From the NCBI RefSeq assembly GCF_005239225.2, contig NC_133296.1:4650001-4714000 (forward strand): a stretch of DNA of 64,000 nt. Reading direction: 5' to 3'. Below are positions 12,167 to 24,015 of the stretch, in pieces. The notes beneath the pieces are model-generated. The model saw only the letters and a program-made list of their open reading frames with translations, was not told where the DNA came from and searched no databases. The position numbers and the translations under genes are program-made. This DNA comes from Populus alba (lineage: Eukaryota > Streptophyta > Magnoliopsida > Malpighiales > Salicaceae). The first letter of the stretch is position 1. Each line of letters begins with the position of its first letter.

Positions 12167-13221
12167 ACAGATTTGTCATGAATAGGAGCTGTTTGTACTA
12201 TGCCACTCATGGTTCGTGGTTTAATTACTCATTCTACGTTATATTCCGTGACATAGACCTCAACCAACAAATTTGGGAATATCGTATCTCTTATGATTCT
12301 TGCCTTAATGCAGGTATCCGCATCCTCTGGCTGTAGGAAGTTGAAAATGTCAATAGTTCTGCGCATGGGGAGGATGTGCAGAGCAAGCTGCCATGGATGA
12401 GCATTTTCAGTTGCTGCTATCAATATTAAGCAGCTCAAATTGGAAAAGAGTAGAGGGAGGGGGAGGAGGTTCTGACATGCAATGCTGACTGACTAATACT
12501 AATCTTATATACCAGCGAACAGAAAAGGATGACCTCTTGTTTCCGGCATGCAGAAAAGTTTAAATTCACTACTTTCTGATACGGAGCTTTCATTGTCTGT
12601 AACTTTCTGGAGCATTGAGGGATGTGGAAATGGTAAATTGAAAGAGATGTTTGTGAAAGAGAAATTGAACCAAACAGTAGTTGTCAATCTCTCCTGTCCT
12701 GTACTTCATCAAATGGGGCATTCGAGATTGTGCAGTCTTTTTGAAATGGTTAGATAAGCAGAAAATAGTTATTCTCATCTCTCTTCGTGAGAGAAGCAGA
12801 CTAAAAACTGAAAATGCATCAATAAATCTCGCAGCCGCGTGATTGCTAAGAAATTGGGCTCATGAACAAATTTGTTCTGCTAAGAGCAAGAATGTTGAGC
12901 GTGGCAGTGGATAATAAAGTGCCGCTACAATCCATTGAGCTAGTTTGTCTCCCAAGTTGTAAATGGAACCGAAATCATGCATTGAGCGATCAAATCAAGA
13001 GACACTAATACACTAAGATTTACACTAATTTAATGCAATCGATAAAACTAATGCTAACAAATAAAAAATGGTTTACCTACTTTTTAAAATGATAACTATA
13101 TTTCTTTTTAAAATGATATTTCCCATAAAAATTTCATCTTGAGCCCGCATTCTTACTTGAAGTTTTCGATCCCTAAACAGCTAAACCAATGAAAACAAAA
13201 ATGCCGCAGCACTAATGAGAG
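12167..13221 (+). other. 3' untranslated region of U11/U12-65K and spacer to the PPR gene
   Basis: No second coding frame is visible between the 65K stop codon and the PPR gene. CAG/GTATCC at 12310-12318 could be a 3'-UTR splice site, but no intron is certain. A probable end of transcription lies near 12750-12850. I see no paired U12-type 5' splice-site motif here. Confidence 0.45.
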
Positions 13222-14781
13222 ATGACTACATGTATGCGTGCAAGTTGTGGAAAGCCAAGGCACCTTGCCAGTATGCTTAGGTTGAGAAGGCCATGCGTTG
13301 TTTACTTCACAAACAAAACAATGGCAAGAACAGCAAAAGCATCCCTTTTTATCCTAACCTCACAAAGGTTATTTACAACAATCAAACAAGAAGAACAAAA
13401 ACGAAACCACTTGCTCTCTCTGTTACTCCAGAACCCAACAAAAACCCACCAACCAACACTACAAGTCCACTCATTTCTACTATCCACTGGCTTATTAAAC
13501 CATTCAATTCTGCTCTTCAACACCCTGCTTAGACTCTATTCTTTTGGTGATCAGCCCCACCTAGCTTTCTTGCTCTACAAACAGCTGCAAGAAGTTTACT
13601 TTCACTCTTCTTCATTGCCTCCCCCTTCATTTGATAGCTTTACCTACTTTTTCCTCGTAAATACTAGCACTAACTGTTCTTGTCCAATTCTTGGAACTCA
13701 GTTTCACAGTCGTATATTCAAAGTGGGTTTTCAATATCATGTTTATGTACAAACTGCTCTTTTGAATATGTACTTATCTAGTGGGGTTTTAGGTGATGCT
13801 ATGATTTTGTTTGATGAAATGCCCAAGAGAAATGTGGTTACTTGGAATGTGATGATTACTGGGCTGGTTAAATGGGGTAAACTTGAATTTGCTAGTTCTC
13901 TCTTTGATGAGATGCCTGAAAAGAATGTTGTTTCATGGACTGGAATAATTGATGGGTACGTCAGAAACAACAAGTATAGTGAGGGTTTATCTTTGTTTCG
14001 AAGAATGGTTGTGTGTGAGGGTATAAAGCCTACTGAAATAACTATTCTTGCAATTTTACCGGCTATTTCTAATATGGGGGAGTTAAAATCTTGCAGCTTG
14101 ATCCATGGTTATGCAGAGAAAAGAGGATTTAATGCTTTTGATATACGTGTTGCTAATTCGATTATAGATTGTTATTCGAAATGTGGTTGCATAGCGAGTG
14201 CCCTTAAGTATTTTGAGGATATTTCGGTTGAGAGGAAGAATTTGGTGTCATGGACATCCATCATTTCCGGGTTTGCAATGCATGGGATGTGGAAGGAAGC
14301 GGTGGAATATTTTGAAAGGATGGAGAAAGCAGGTTTGAAGCCAAATAGAGTGACATTCTTGAGTGTTTTGAATGCTTGTAGCCATGGCGGATTGGTTGAC
14401 GAGGGGCTTAGGTGTTTTTACAAGATGGTGAATGAGCATGGAGTTTTGCCTGATATTAAGCATTATGGGTGTGTAGTAGACATGTTGGGGAGGACAGGGA
14501 GGCTAGACGAAGCAGAGAAGATGGCTTTAGAGATTCCTAGTGAGATTGTTAATGTTGTGATTTGGAGGACCCTGTTGGGTGCATGTAGCTTTCATGGTAA
14601 TGTTGAGATGGGTGAGAGGGTTACAAGGAAGATAATGGAGATGGAGAGAGGATACGGAGGTGACTATGTGCTTATGTATAACATCTTTGCTGGTGCTGGA
14701 CGGTATGAGGACGCTGAGAGGTTGAGAAAACTGATGAACAAGAGAAATGCCTTCAAACTTCCTGGCAATAGTTTGGTGTGA
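13222..14781 (+). CDS. Pentatricopeptide repeat protein, PLS subfamily with E-type tail, organelle-targeted
   Basis: One uninterrupted 519-codon frame, as usual for plant PPR genes. The first 60 residues are basic and rich in S/T/R (MLRLRRPCVVYFTNK, then MARTAKASLFILTSQRLFTT), consistent with an organellar presequence. PPR motifs run from about residue 85 to 440. Recognisable units include NVVTWNVMITGLVKWGKLE, NVVSWTGIIDGYVRNNKYSE, NLVSWTSIISGFAMHGMWKE and HYGCVVDMLGRTGRLDEAEK. The C-terminus (WRTLLGACSFHGNVEMGE to KLPGNSLV) is an E motif and there is no DYW deaminase domain. The family binds organellar RNA, and E-class members often serve C-to-U editing or splicing. It resembles the Arabidopsis At1g09220-type mitochondrial protein, from memory only. 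Other possible starts are the ATGs beginning MLRLRR and MARTAK. Confidence 0.9.
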   Translation: MTTCMRASCGKPRHLASMLRLRRPCVVYFTNKTMARTAKASLFILTSQRLFTTIKQEEQKRNHLLSLLLQNPTKTHQPTLQVHSFLLSTGLLNHSILLFNTLLRLYSFGDQPHLAFLLYKQLQEVYFHSSSLPPPSFDSFTYFFLVNTSTNCSCPILGTQFHSRIFKVGFQYHVYVQTALLNMYLSSGVLGDAMILFDEMPKRNVVTWNVMITGLVKWGKLEFASSLFDEMPEKNVVSWTGIIDGYVRNNKYSEGLSLFRRMVVCEGIKPTEITILAILPAISNMGELKSCSLIHGYAEKRGFNAFDIRVANSIIDCYSKCGCIASALKYFEDISVERKNLVSWTSIISGFAMHGMWKEAVEYFERMEKAGLKPNRVTFLSVLNACSHGGLVDEGLRCFYKMVNEHGVLPDIKHYGCVVDMLGRTGRLDEAEKMALEIPSEIVNVVIWRTLLGACSFHGNVEMGERVTRKIMEMERGYGGDYVLMYNIFAGAGRYEDAERLRKLMNKRNAFKLPGNSLV

Positions 14782-17700
14782 ATGATCGGAGAGCCAGGTG
14801 GATCTAGAGTCTAGTGAGAATGTCTTTTGGCTTGCATGTATTGATGCCAAGGAAACTGCTAACAGCTCACAAGTGTTTTAACAGGCCAAACTGAGATCTT
14901 TACATAAAGTTTTTTTTAACATCTCTCGGAAGCCTAATTCTTGCCGTTTGATGCTTGTTCGGTGAAATCTTTTTCAAAACCATTCCATGAAATGGGGATG
15001 ACATACATGAACAAGCATGAAAGAGATGCCTGATCATGATGAGCGGCTTAAGGTATTTCAGAAATGAGCTCTTTCTTGATTAAGGATAATATGAATGTGG
15101 AAGAACATAAATTATAGGAAAGAATCGGGAAGAGTACTTCGTGAGGGTCAGGATTCGAGAGCTGTTGAACGTAATTGAAATCAGAAAAGTGATCACAAGA
15201 CAATAGTTTCATTCTCTCAAGTAGAAGATGCTTGCTTATGTATCAGAAATGCGTGCTCTCCTTTTCTTATGATTTTTCGTTGCATTGGCAATAAGGATGT
15301 TGATATATTAATTCATTCCTGAGGTAAAAGTCATGTAATATTGACTTCCTACCACTGTATCCAAACAGATCTCTTATGGGAAAATCATTTCTGAGTTTTA
15401 CTTTCATTTCCCAGTACTGTACTAATTGCATTTTGCATACATGACAATGATAACATAATTACTTGTTTGCCACCCAACATTCCATGGGTTCAAAAGATTT
15501 TGTTCTGAACTTCTGAAGCCAGGTGTAAAATGAAGAAAATGTACACAGATTATATCATAATCTGAGAGTTAACAAACAAGATCTTAAATCAGTATCTGGG
15601 ACGGAAAAAAAAATCCAAGTACTTTCCATTCAATAGCATAATTTGACTTAATTTTACATTTCCAATATATTCCTATTACAACACAAATATTATAATAATA
15701 ATAATAATAAAAGTTTAAATTTTGAGGCAATCCACTCAAGAGTTGCTAAGTTATGATATATATATATTCCTATTACTACACAATTATAATAAAAAGAGCT
15801 TTTTATTACCCCGTTCCAAATTATAATTCGATCAGTGTCGACAGCCTTCTAAACAATTGTCTGGTATTGAATTACTGCATGCGAGAACATCATGCTGGAG
15901 AAAGAGTCTAAGTTTATAAACAATTTTTATTTTTATTTTTTCATCAATGAATTTGAGTTCCCTTTTCAATGGTATGTATTATTAAAGTTGCAATGTGCTT
16001 GATTCCAGACTTAGTAGTATAATTATATATTTGAATTGCAATAAGGCTTGAAAAGTATAAATTATTAGTTTAGAGTGATCATCATATTGTTAATAATTAG
16101 CTTGTAATTAGTCTCCTAACTTGTCTGGCAAACTCTAGTTGGGGTTTGCAAGTTAATTTCAACTCAGTGAATTTCCTTTTATCATAAGAGAAAAGATTAA
16201 AAAAATGATTATTAGAATAAATAATAGAGCATATTTAGTAATTAAATCAATCCAGAATAAATAAATTTCAATTCACTTAATTTCCTTTATCGTAAGAGAA
16301 ACGATTAAAAAAATGATTGTTAGAATAAATAGTGAAGCATATTTAGTAATTAACTCAATCTAGAATAAATAAATTCAAATAGAATGTTGGCCATGCTATT
16401 TTACAGCTTAAATCAATTTTTTGAGTGCAAAAACAAAGGCAGGCACTACTAACATATTCTTCGGTAAGAAAAATGAAATGCAATAACACCAAGTTAGCTT
16501 AACAAGTTTAAAAATAATTTAGATGCTTAAAAAAAATAAAAAAAAAAAATATTTGTACAATTAAATATCAACAAAATAACAAAACACTTATCTAAGATTG
16601 TAATAATTTTTTAAAAAAATCATGAAAGCTAATTTAAAATAAATTTAAAATTATTGATGAAATTAAAAAATATATATTATTTTTTAAAAAATCAAATAAT
16701 TTTTTTTTTTAGAAAAACTCAAATGCCCAAAAAAATGTTCATGTGCCTAGCCTTAATAAGAAAAGTCCCAGTACTGAGTTTGTTAACTTAGGCCCACGTA
16801 CTTAAGCTTTGATAATTTTTTTTTTTTTATAAGGGGTGGAGTTGCACAATCCAATTTTTTTCTTGAAAAGAAATATAGGAGGCAATGTATCCCATGCTCT
16901 ACCCAAATTCTAGCAACTAGAAAATGAAGTTAGGGTGTTTCACACCTAAGAACTCATTTAAAATCATTTTTTAACCTAAAAAAACATTAAAAATTTTTTT
17001 TGTAAAAACCTAAATAAACCTGTTTCAACTTTGAAAAAAACCCAAAAAAATCCAAAAATAAAAAAAAAATCAACCTAAAATCTAAAAACTCAAATTTGCT
17101 ATCTCAAGAAATTTCAAGATGAAATTACACTCTAGTAGAATTATCATCATCAAATGAAACTTATTAATACCAATATCAATTATTTTAATTGTTAAAATTA
17201 ATATTAATAAATATTTTCTCTCTCTATTATAAGAATTTGATGACTTTCTCTCTTTCCAACCTCAAATCAGGGAAACAAATAAAAAAAATAAGTTTTGAAT
17301 AAAAAAAAGTTTTTAAAAAACCATAGAAATTAAAAATGGATTAGTTGTAAAGTAAGAGGATCAAAGTTAATGTCTTGAGATAATTTCGAAACGACCACCA
17401 AGTTTCTCTTTGGTTTTTTAGTTTTGTTCTTTATTATTTTATCCTAATAGATTGGAAGCAATTTCCTTTCAATTTAACCATAAAAGAACCAAATCGTGAG
17501 AAAAAAAAATGGGAAAACAAAATCACTGCTCCAATATTCTACAGTGAAAATGTATGAGGACGAACATTATTTGTTTTGTACATAAAACCATGCACTCGTT
17601 TAGTTCTTTAGTAATTCAGCAATTCTTTAATTTGTTACAGAATTTTCCATGATCAAGGCAATTAAAAAAAAAAAAGCAAGAGAAAAAACATATTTAAGAT

Positions 17701-18600
17701 TTTCAATTAAATAGAGTTAGTTTATCACATCATTTATAGAGTAAGGCCGTTAAAAACAAGATTTAGATTAAAAAAAATTGAATTGTAGTCTCGACCTGAT
17801 GATATATTTATTCCACGGGATTTTGTCAATATATGTATTTTTTGACATTTGGTGTTATCAACTGGACAGGCCTCCGTTGAAGATGCGCGTTTTCTTATTA
17901 TTTCCGGCTTGCCTTGATTTCCTGGCCGGCAAGAGAAAAACATATTTCCTAATATTAGAATTGGATTTTCTGAGGTTTTTTACTATATTAATGTAATCAA
18001 AAGATTGGGATTGGCATATATAATCGTGCTCCATTTTCTCCCTCAAATTGTTTAACATATTGGTTAAGGAATCATACCTCTTCTTGGTAATTAGGATTTC
18101 AAAAACTTGGTCAGATTATGGTAAATAAAACTTTCATGAATCCTCTAGTTTTAATATTTACAGTCGTTTTTAATTAAATGATAAATGGATTTAGTTTCAG
18201 TGTGCAAAAACACTCCTAAAATTAATACTCATTACCTAAAAAAATAAGAAAAAAAAGAAGAAAAAAAAGGAGAATACCAAGAAGAGATACATGCTTGGAG
18301 GCAGATACTCCTCCCCCACAGGACAGCTCATACAAGTGATGTTATCTTGGCTTTAATCCCATCAAAACCATCTACGAAAACATGAGGAAGACACACACAA
18401 AACATCTTAATATGAACTCAAACAAATGAGTTATCACCCAAAGAAACAACCAAAAGGATCACCATTTTCTGGCCAGTTTTTCCACACCATCCATCAAATT
18501 ATTTTAACCTTTTGGTTCCTAGTACGTATAAACCAAAGCTGGTTGTAGTGCCGACCGCTGCCGATGGTGTTATTTCGAGATTTTCTATGCATTTCCTAAA
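14782..18600. other. AT-rich intergenic spacer
   Basis: No gene is supported. The first 300 bases are probably the PPR 3' untranslated region. It contains an (ATA)n run near 15691-15709, a 108-bp tandem duplication (16157-16376), and long A-rich tracts (16530-17330). Two similar TATATTCCTATTAC segments lie near 15665 and 15760. Frames around 17734-18058 have no domain. Confidence 0.6.
16157..16376. repeat. Tandem duplication, about 108-bp unit, two copies
   Basis: The segment TTTCAACTCAGTGAATTTCC... through ...CCAGAATAAATAAA (from 16157) is followed directly by a second copy (from about 16266) with roughly 85-90% identity. Shared landmarks are AAAATGATTRTTAGAATAAATA and GCATATTTAGTAATTAA. 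Differences are single bases and one short deletion, so the duplication is old. Confidence 0.85.
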
Positions 18601-18610
18601 GAAAGTCAAC

Positions 18611-18618
18611 TATAAATA
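18611..18618 (+). promoter_or_regulatory. TATA box of the phytocyanin locus
   Basis: TATAAATA sits 97 bases upstream of the ATG at 18708, which would put transcription start near 18640-18645. The preserved promoter suggests the locus was transcribed recently or still is. Confidence 0.6.
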
Positions 18619-18707
18619 GGATCCTATGTTTCCCTTACCAAACCCACATTGGAGCTGACATTAGAAATCAAGCGTTGTCTCTTAACAATTAAAGTAGCAT
18701 ATCTCCA

Positions 18708-19300
18708 ATGGCTTCTAGTCACAATTATCCTTCCCACGCTCACCATGGCAGCTGAACACATTGTTGGTGATGACAAAGGGTGGACTGTTAATTTTAACTA
18801 CACAACTTGGGCTAGTGGCAAAGTATTTCATGTTGGTGACACACTAGGTAAACTTAATTATCCATATCAATTTAGTTTATATTTTGATACACACACACAC
18901 ACATTTATTTTCATGGTTTTTTAAAAGTTTGCTAGCTCTTTAAAGGGAAAAAGAGGGAGGTTTTTGATGCTATTGATCACTTGTTTGCAGTGTTCAAGTA
19001 CCAGCCACCACACAATCTCTACAAGGTGGATGGCAACGGCTTTAAGAACTGTGTAGCTTCCGGAGAAGCTCTGACCAGTGGAAATGACATAATAACACTA
19101 GGCAGCACACAGGAAAGAAATGGTACATTTGTGGGCTTGGCAAACATTGTTCCGAGCTTGGCCAGAAGCTAGTCATTAACGTGGAAGGTGAAGCTCCAGC
19201 ACCTACTCCAATACCTAATGCTGCTTATGGACTTGCTGCATCAGGCTATCAGATTATTGTGGCAGCAGTGGCTGTGGTCGCAGGAATGATCGTGGCATGA
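18708..19300 (+). pseudogene. Stellacyanin-like phytocyanin (blue copper protein), frameshifted
   Basis: Two exon-like parts match one phytocyanin. Exon 1 covers GDDKGWTVNFNYTTW and KVFHVGD and ends at 18847; exon 2 begins at 18991 with VFKYQPPHNLYKVDGNGFKN. The GT-AG junction preserves the frame. After GSGND..ITLGST the frame is lost by two extra bases in GCACACAGG (about 19106-19111). The remaining domain (WYICGLGKHCSELGQK), a PAPTP linker and a hydrophobic GPI-type tail ending with TGA at 19298-19300 continue in another frame. At the 5' side the ATG GCT TCT at 18708 is also out of frame with the hydrophobic LLVTIILPTLTMAA leader. The only in-frame ATG (18745) removes most of the signal peptide. 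Copper ligands His, Cys, His and Gln are all still present, the Gln pointing to the stellacyanin type. Most likely a young pseudogene; an assembly error or unusual splicing cannot be excluded. Confidence 0.75.
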
Positions 19301-20263
19301 TTTACCACTAATATGCATGATATATTTGCCCTGTTCTTGCCCAAAAATGATTAAGCGTTTCATGAGTCTGGCACTTTATCATTTTAATGCAGCAAAGTTA
19401 AGCCTTAATTAATTAATAAGCTGCGTTTTATTGCTTGTTTCGAGTGTTTATAGTTATTGGAAATTTGCTGATTGAGTGTTTCACTTTATAGAGTTTATTC
19501 ATGTACTCTTATATATAATAGCAAACAAAAAATCAAATATAAATATATTTTTTATGTAATGATTCTAAATCTTTTAGTTTTATAATTTGTTCAATGAGTT
19601 TCAAACACATTTATTCACTTAGGTACTGGTTTGTTAATTTTACTATATATATATATATATTAATGGATATCATTTCAATCCAAAAATCTATGATAATAGA
19701 TTATGAATTCGAATTTATATATAAGCATTTCAAACTCCTCGTTTCTAAGAGATCTATAGGATTCCTCACTCGTATGCTGAACTCATCAAACAGACATGCA
19801 GGCTATTGCAACAATTAGGACTTTTTCATGAATAATCAGTTGTTTAATTAAATGTTTAGTCCATTGTTGAGCAAATCGTATACGCTTGACGTACGTACCT
19901 AAAAAGATTGCAACGCAATCGCATAACAAAGGAGCGATTGAGTTGTGGGTAATGCCGGCAAGTAGAAAATTTATATGAAGCATAACAAAGGAGCAGATTT
20001 ATCTATTTAAAAAAAGAGAGTTGATTTTATTTAATTAATTTCTAATAGATTGTTCATCTGTACACACTTTGATCTAGAATTACGATTATAAGGATTTTTA
20101 TTCCAAGGAATCCAGTAAGAAGGCCGAAATCCCTCCAACTGAACATAGATGATAACCTAAAGATGTACTAGAAATTGACTGCCTAATCTTTATTTTGCCT
20201 TGAAACTCTCTTCAAAGATGTGTTCTTGACAATGGCATGCGTGCGTGCCCATCTTCCATTGAT
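19301..20263. other. Spacer between phytocyanin remnant and SAUR gene
   Basis: AT-rich, no supported gene. A 14-base direct repeat CATAACAAAGGAGC occurs at 19922 and 19981. A (TA)n run lies near 19645-19658. The right part (about 20170-20263) is probably the SAUR 3' untranslated region. Confidence 0.5.
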
Positions 20264-20575
20264 CTAGAAGTACTCCTTGATAATCCTTAAGAATTGATCA
20301 AAGAAAGCAGTTGAGTGAGGAATCTGAAGTGCCCCTTCAATCTTGTAGTCAAGATCTTGATGCTGCGATCGCCTAAGCAGTTCTTGGAATACTGGATTGG
20401 ATAGGTATTTCACTGGAACTTCGTATCGTTTACCTTCTTCCCCCACATACATTGCTACATACCCTCTTCGCGTCTTCGCACCCCCAATCACTGCAAGGGA
20501 GCCTTTGAAATCCTTCTCGAAGAACTTGCTGACAAGAGAACCTAATCTTTCTTGCATGTTTCTTGATGAATACAT
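20264..20575 (-). CDS. SAUR family protein (small auxin-up RNA)
   Basis: A single-exon frame ends at 20264. The C-terminal 70 residues carry the SAUR signature: RRGYVAMYVGEEGKRYEVPV, KYLSNPVFQELLRRSQ, then an ALQIPHSTAFFDQFL ending. The open frame extends upstream to an ATG at 20734. That ATG touches a TATATA motif, so it is probably not transcribed as a start. The ATG at 20575 (MYSSRNMQERLG) gives 103 residues, typical of SAURs; the ATG at 20557 is also possible. SAURs are short-lived proteins that, in studied members, inhibit PP2C.D phosphatases and promote acid growth. Lack of introns and small size also fit. The exact subgroup is not identified. Confidence 0.8.
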   Translation of the reverse strand: MYSSRNMQERLGSLVSKFFEKDFKGSLAVIGGAKTRRGYVAMYVGEEGKRYEVPVKYLSNPVFQELLRRSQHQDLDYKIEGALQIPHSTAFFDQFLRIIKEYF

Positions 20576-20734
20576 GATCGCTGTCTTTGAATCTCCAATA
20601 GATGCTTTGCGGGAATACAAATCTTTTCTTGGTAGCAAAGAAGATGGTATCAGATGATCAATGGCAGAAAGAAGCCCTAAAGAAGCAAGTAACAAGCAAT
20701 CGATAATAGATACAAGGCTCGACTCCTCATACAT

Positions 20735-20744
20735 GAATATATAG
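20735..20744 (-). promoter_or_regulatory. Candidate TATA box of the SAUR gene
   Basis: On the minus strand the sequence reads CTATATATTC, about 160 bases upstream of the preferred ATG at 20575. A second similar motif lies at 20764-20772. Either would place transcription start at or after the far-upstream ATG at 20734, supporting the shorter protein. Confidence 0.45.
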
Positions 20745-23410
20745 ACCTATGTGGAATCCATATGATATATAGAATCCTTGGAGAAAAGTGAAAAGAGTAT
20801 TTTAATTAATTCAAAGAGTTCAGATGCCAAAAAAATACTAGAATTTGAATGCTTACTGTGTGGTTAATTTAGAGTGGGCTTTGAATGTTCTTGTTTTTGT
20901 AAAGTGTAATCGGTGGGCCTCTGTGCATGTCCATCATGCTGAGCTGCTGGGGAGTCATCCGAAAGTCTGTCAGCAGAAACTTTGCTGTAACTAAATCAGT
21001 CCAAAAAATCGAATTTTCTTTCTTAAAAGATTGAAAAAAAAACAAATCAAGCATAATTTACATGCTAGGGAAAAATTGAATTTCCTTTCGAACAAGGAAA
21101 TTAAAATATATACCATGGCTGACATGCAATTTTTACAAGTCTTTCACTCTCCAACAAAATCTTTTATAACGCATCCCTCTTGTGTAGACTGTCAAGAACA
21201 TCATTGGTGAATACTTGATTTTCTTAAAATGATTAATATACCTTCTTCATTAATGTTTATTACCTTTTTATTTACTCAAGAAATTCTGGCGACAGAACAC
21301 TTCAACATAGATGTAGAATAAGCTGAAAAATTCCAGTTTAAATAAGATATTTCAGACACTTGTTCTTTGCCATTCACACTCCGACAAGATCATGTTTGAA
21401 TAGAACCTACGTGGGGAAAAAATATATTCAAGATAGAAACTAAATGCCGAAATTGTTGAAGACGAGGCTCTGGATCAATGATGGATATTCTGGCACATTT
21501 AAAAAATATCATGTTACAAGACATGATGGATTAGCTCGGGGGATGGTTAATTATATATAAGATGGGTGACAAAAAAAAATTGCATAAAAAAAATTAAAAA
21601 AATAGATCATATACCAATTACATCTAATAAGATTGATGACTTCATCTAATTATATGATATATAAAAAATAAAAATAAAAGACAAAAAATGGAACAAATAA
21701 AAAAATAAAAAAGCGAACATGATAAAATACATAAAAAGAGCTCTTACTAAGATAAAAATTATAAAACTCAATTTTTAAACAACTAAACATTGAATAATGA
21801 AATTTTTTGAAAAAAAAAATAAAATAAAAAAGAACAGAAAAAGCTATTCGAGTCAACCCAAGCTAGCTCCTTAAAAAAAAAAAAAACCATTAAAGCGTAG
21901 ATGCGTAGACTAGATACTTGGATAACTTGTGATTTGCGATAACCTAGCCTTGAAGCAATTATTCAAAGTAAAAAGGAACATCTAATCTTAGATAATTTTC
22001 ATATAAATTCCAAACAACTCTAAATCTATCTAATAGGATTTTTGAGACTCCACAAAAATTTTAAATTTATTATTTCATTTGCGTATATGTGTTTCAGAAA
22101 CCCAACGGTGGTATAAGAATCATCACTAAACAATTAAAGTTGCTGATTGCATGTTTTAATTGTTATTGAAGTTAATTACGAGCTAAATCTATGTGAATAT
22201 ATTTTTCTCATGATTTTTTTTAAAAGGTTATTGATTACTATCCCCCAATCAATTTTAGCTGGATTTTTAGATTTGAACAAAATCTATCATTGAAATAAAA
22301 AAATTGTTTTTAATAGATGCAACGTAACGGATGGCAATGCCATTGCTATTGGATAAATATAAATTTATGGGATATATCAAAAAAAATTGTTGGATATTGT
22401 TATATCATCCTGTCGAGAGAAAAATATTTATCTCAAAACATGTTATATTTCTAAAGAAATTTAAGAATCATAAATTAACATCTAAATAGAACCTGAGGTT
22501 AAAACTATAACATTGGATATTTAATCTAAAAATTTAATAAATATAAAAATTTTAGAGATATAATAAGATACGTCATGCAATATTAAAATATGAATTTTTA
22601 ATAAAAACAGAAAATAACTTGTTGTTAAAGGTTATAAACAAAAACAAATATCAAAATTAAACATATAAAATTAAACTGGTTGCTAAAGGTTGTAAGCAAA
22701 TACAAATATCAAAATTTATCAGAAGGAGAACAATGACTTTGTTGCAGGTTTAGATAATGTGTTTGATTTGGTTCATAGTGATTTCGTACGGACGAAACCT
22801 AGGACTTGATAAGGTCCAGCTAGCACGTCTGCGCAAATGCCCAACTTAACCACGCCACTGTCCAGCAATGACAGTGGGCTGAATTTGCCCATGTTGTCCT
22901 CCATTGGTGGATGCTACTTATAGTAGAGTAGCAAATCGAGGAATTGAACAAATTAAGAAAATTAGAAAATCATCTATACAATCTATTGATCATTAAGCAT
23001 TTCTTATCATTTATTTTATTCTATTTTCTTATATCTTGTTGTATAATTATATAAACTCTATTAAAAAACAGTCTCACCCTAAAATCTTAAATTGATAGGA
23101 AATATTTCTATATATAATTTATATAATTCTTAAATAATCTCTACATAAATTTAAATATAAAACATATATCAAATAATCAAATAATATCATTCCCTTCTCT
23201 TTTTTTCTTTCTTTTTTAAAGTCTGATTCACTCAAATAGTCCATAGGGTCTTGATTACAAATTAACACTAAGTCAAACTTTATATTATATATATATATAT
23301 ATATATATTTCTGGGAAGGGAAACACGTCGCGGAACCGAATATATGATATAACAATATTATTTCAGATTCAGAAGATGAATCTGGGCTAGAAGTATATAT
23401 TATGATACAA
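20745..23410. other. AT-rich intergenic spacer
   Basis: No supported gene. Contains A- and T-runs (21570-21890), a short tandem duplication (22617-22717) and a (TA)n microsatellite at about 23286-23308. A slightly less AT-rich patch at 22790-22920 has no recognised feature. Confidence 0.55.
22617..22717. repeat. Short tandem duplication, 57-bp period
   Basis: AACTTGTTGTTAAAGGTTAT... (from 22617) recurs as AACTGGTTGCTAAAGGTTGT... (from 22674), both continuing into CAAATATCAAAATT. About 85% identical over 43 bases. Confidence 0.75.
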
Positions 23411-24015
23411 TTAGCCTTCAACATGACCACTGTGACAGCACTTGTAAGCATAAGCACCAAAAGCCACTACCACAGCAAGCACTCCTGCAACTTGTAGAGC
23501 AAACTTGGTATTCATCTTTAGCGTCGCACTTGAACTCTCTATGCATATCAAGTAATTTGATGGCATACATTCACTTCTTGTAGTACTTTCAGTGCAGCAT
23601 GGTTTTGCAGGAAATGCAGTTGTTTGCTTAGGCAGTATTATTTGAAGAATATCACCACATAACTTTGCCCGAATTTCATCTGTTTTCAAATTCTTTGGGA
23701 TCTTGATTTCCTTACGAAAGCGGCTCCGGAGAGTACAATCTGTAGGTCGCTCTCCAGTAATTTTCACAACATCAGGCTCCACTACTTGGACCCTCAGGTG
23801 TTGTTTTTTGAATCCTATATACGGAAGAAAAAGTAAATTGTGAAACTATTTAACTAATTACTTGTTTTTTTCATGATATATTGAAGGAAATACCAAATGA
23901 ATTGAGTACCTCGTAGATGGATCTCAAGTATCCGTTGTTCATCATTTTTCCACCGGCAAAAGGGCTCAAAATCATCATAATACACCTTGCAGGTTTCTTC
24001 ATTCTTGATTTCCAT
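23411..24015 (-). CDS. Hsp20/alpha-crystallin-domain protein with C-terminal membrane anchor (RTM2-like), copy A
   Basis: Two exons: 24015-23910 and 23814-23411, GT-AG intron in a glycine codon, 169 residues. The alpha-crystallin-like domain covers about residues 10-105. It starts with YYDDFEPFCRWKNDEQRILE, then RVQVVEPDVVKITGERPT, FRKEIKIPKN and GDILQIILPK. The C-terminus has a hydrophobic segment (ALQVAGVLAVVVAFGAYAY, about 142-160) followed by a short Cys/His tail, so it is probably tail-anchored. This architecture is that of the RESTRICTED TEV MOVEMENT 2-like group, which in Arabidopsis includes a phloem protein limiting long-distance movement of a potyvirus; most members have no tested role. 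The neighbouring copy B (2.2 kb upstream, same strand) has the same intron position and phase, so the two are a local duplication. This copy is shorter in the linker between the domain and the anchor. Confidence 0.85.

Noticed and set aside
12548..12778. Frames in the 65K 3' flank
   Set aside because: Open on both strands, no similarity to known proteins; best explained as untranslated region.
17734..18058. Overlapping frames of 66-72 codons before the phytocyanin
   Set aside because: No domain, opposite strands equally open, no promoter or splice context.
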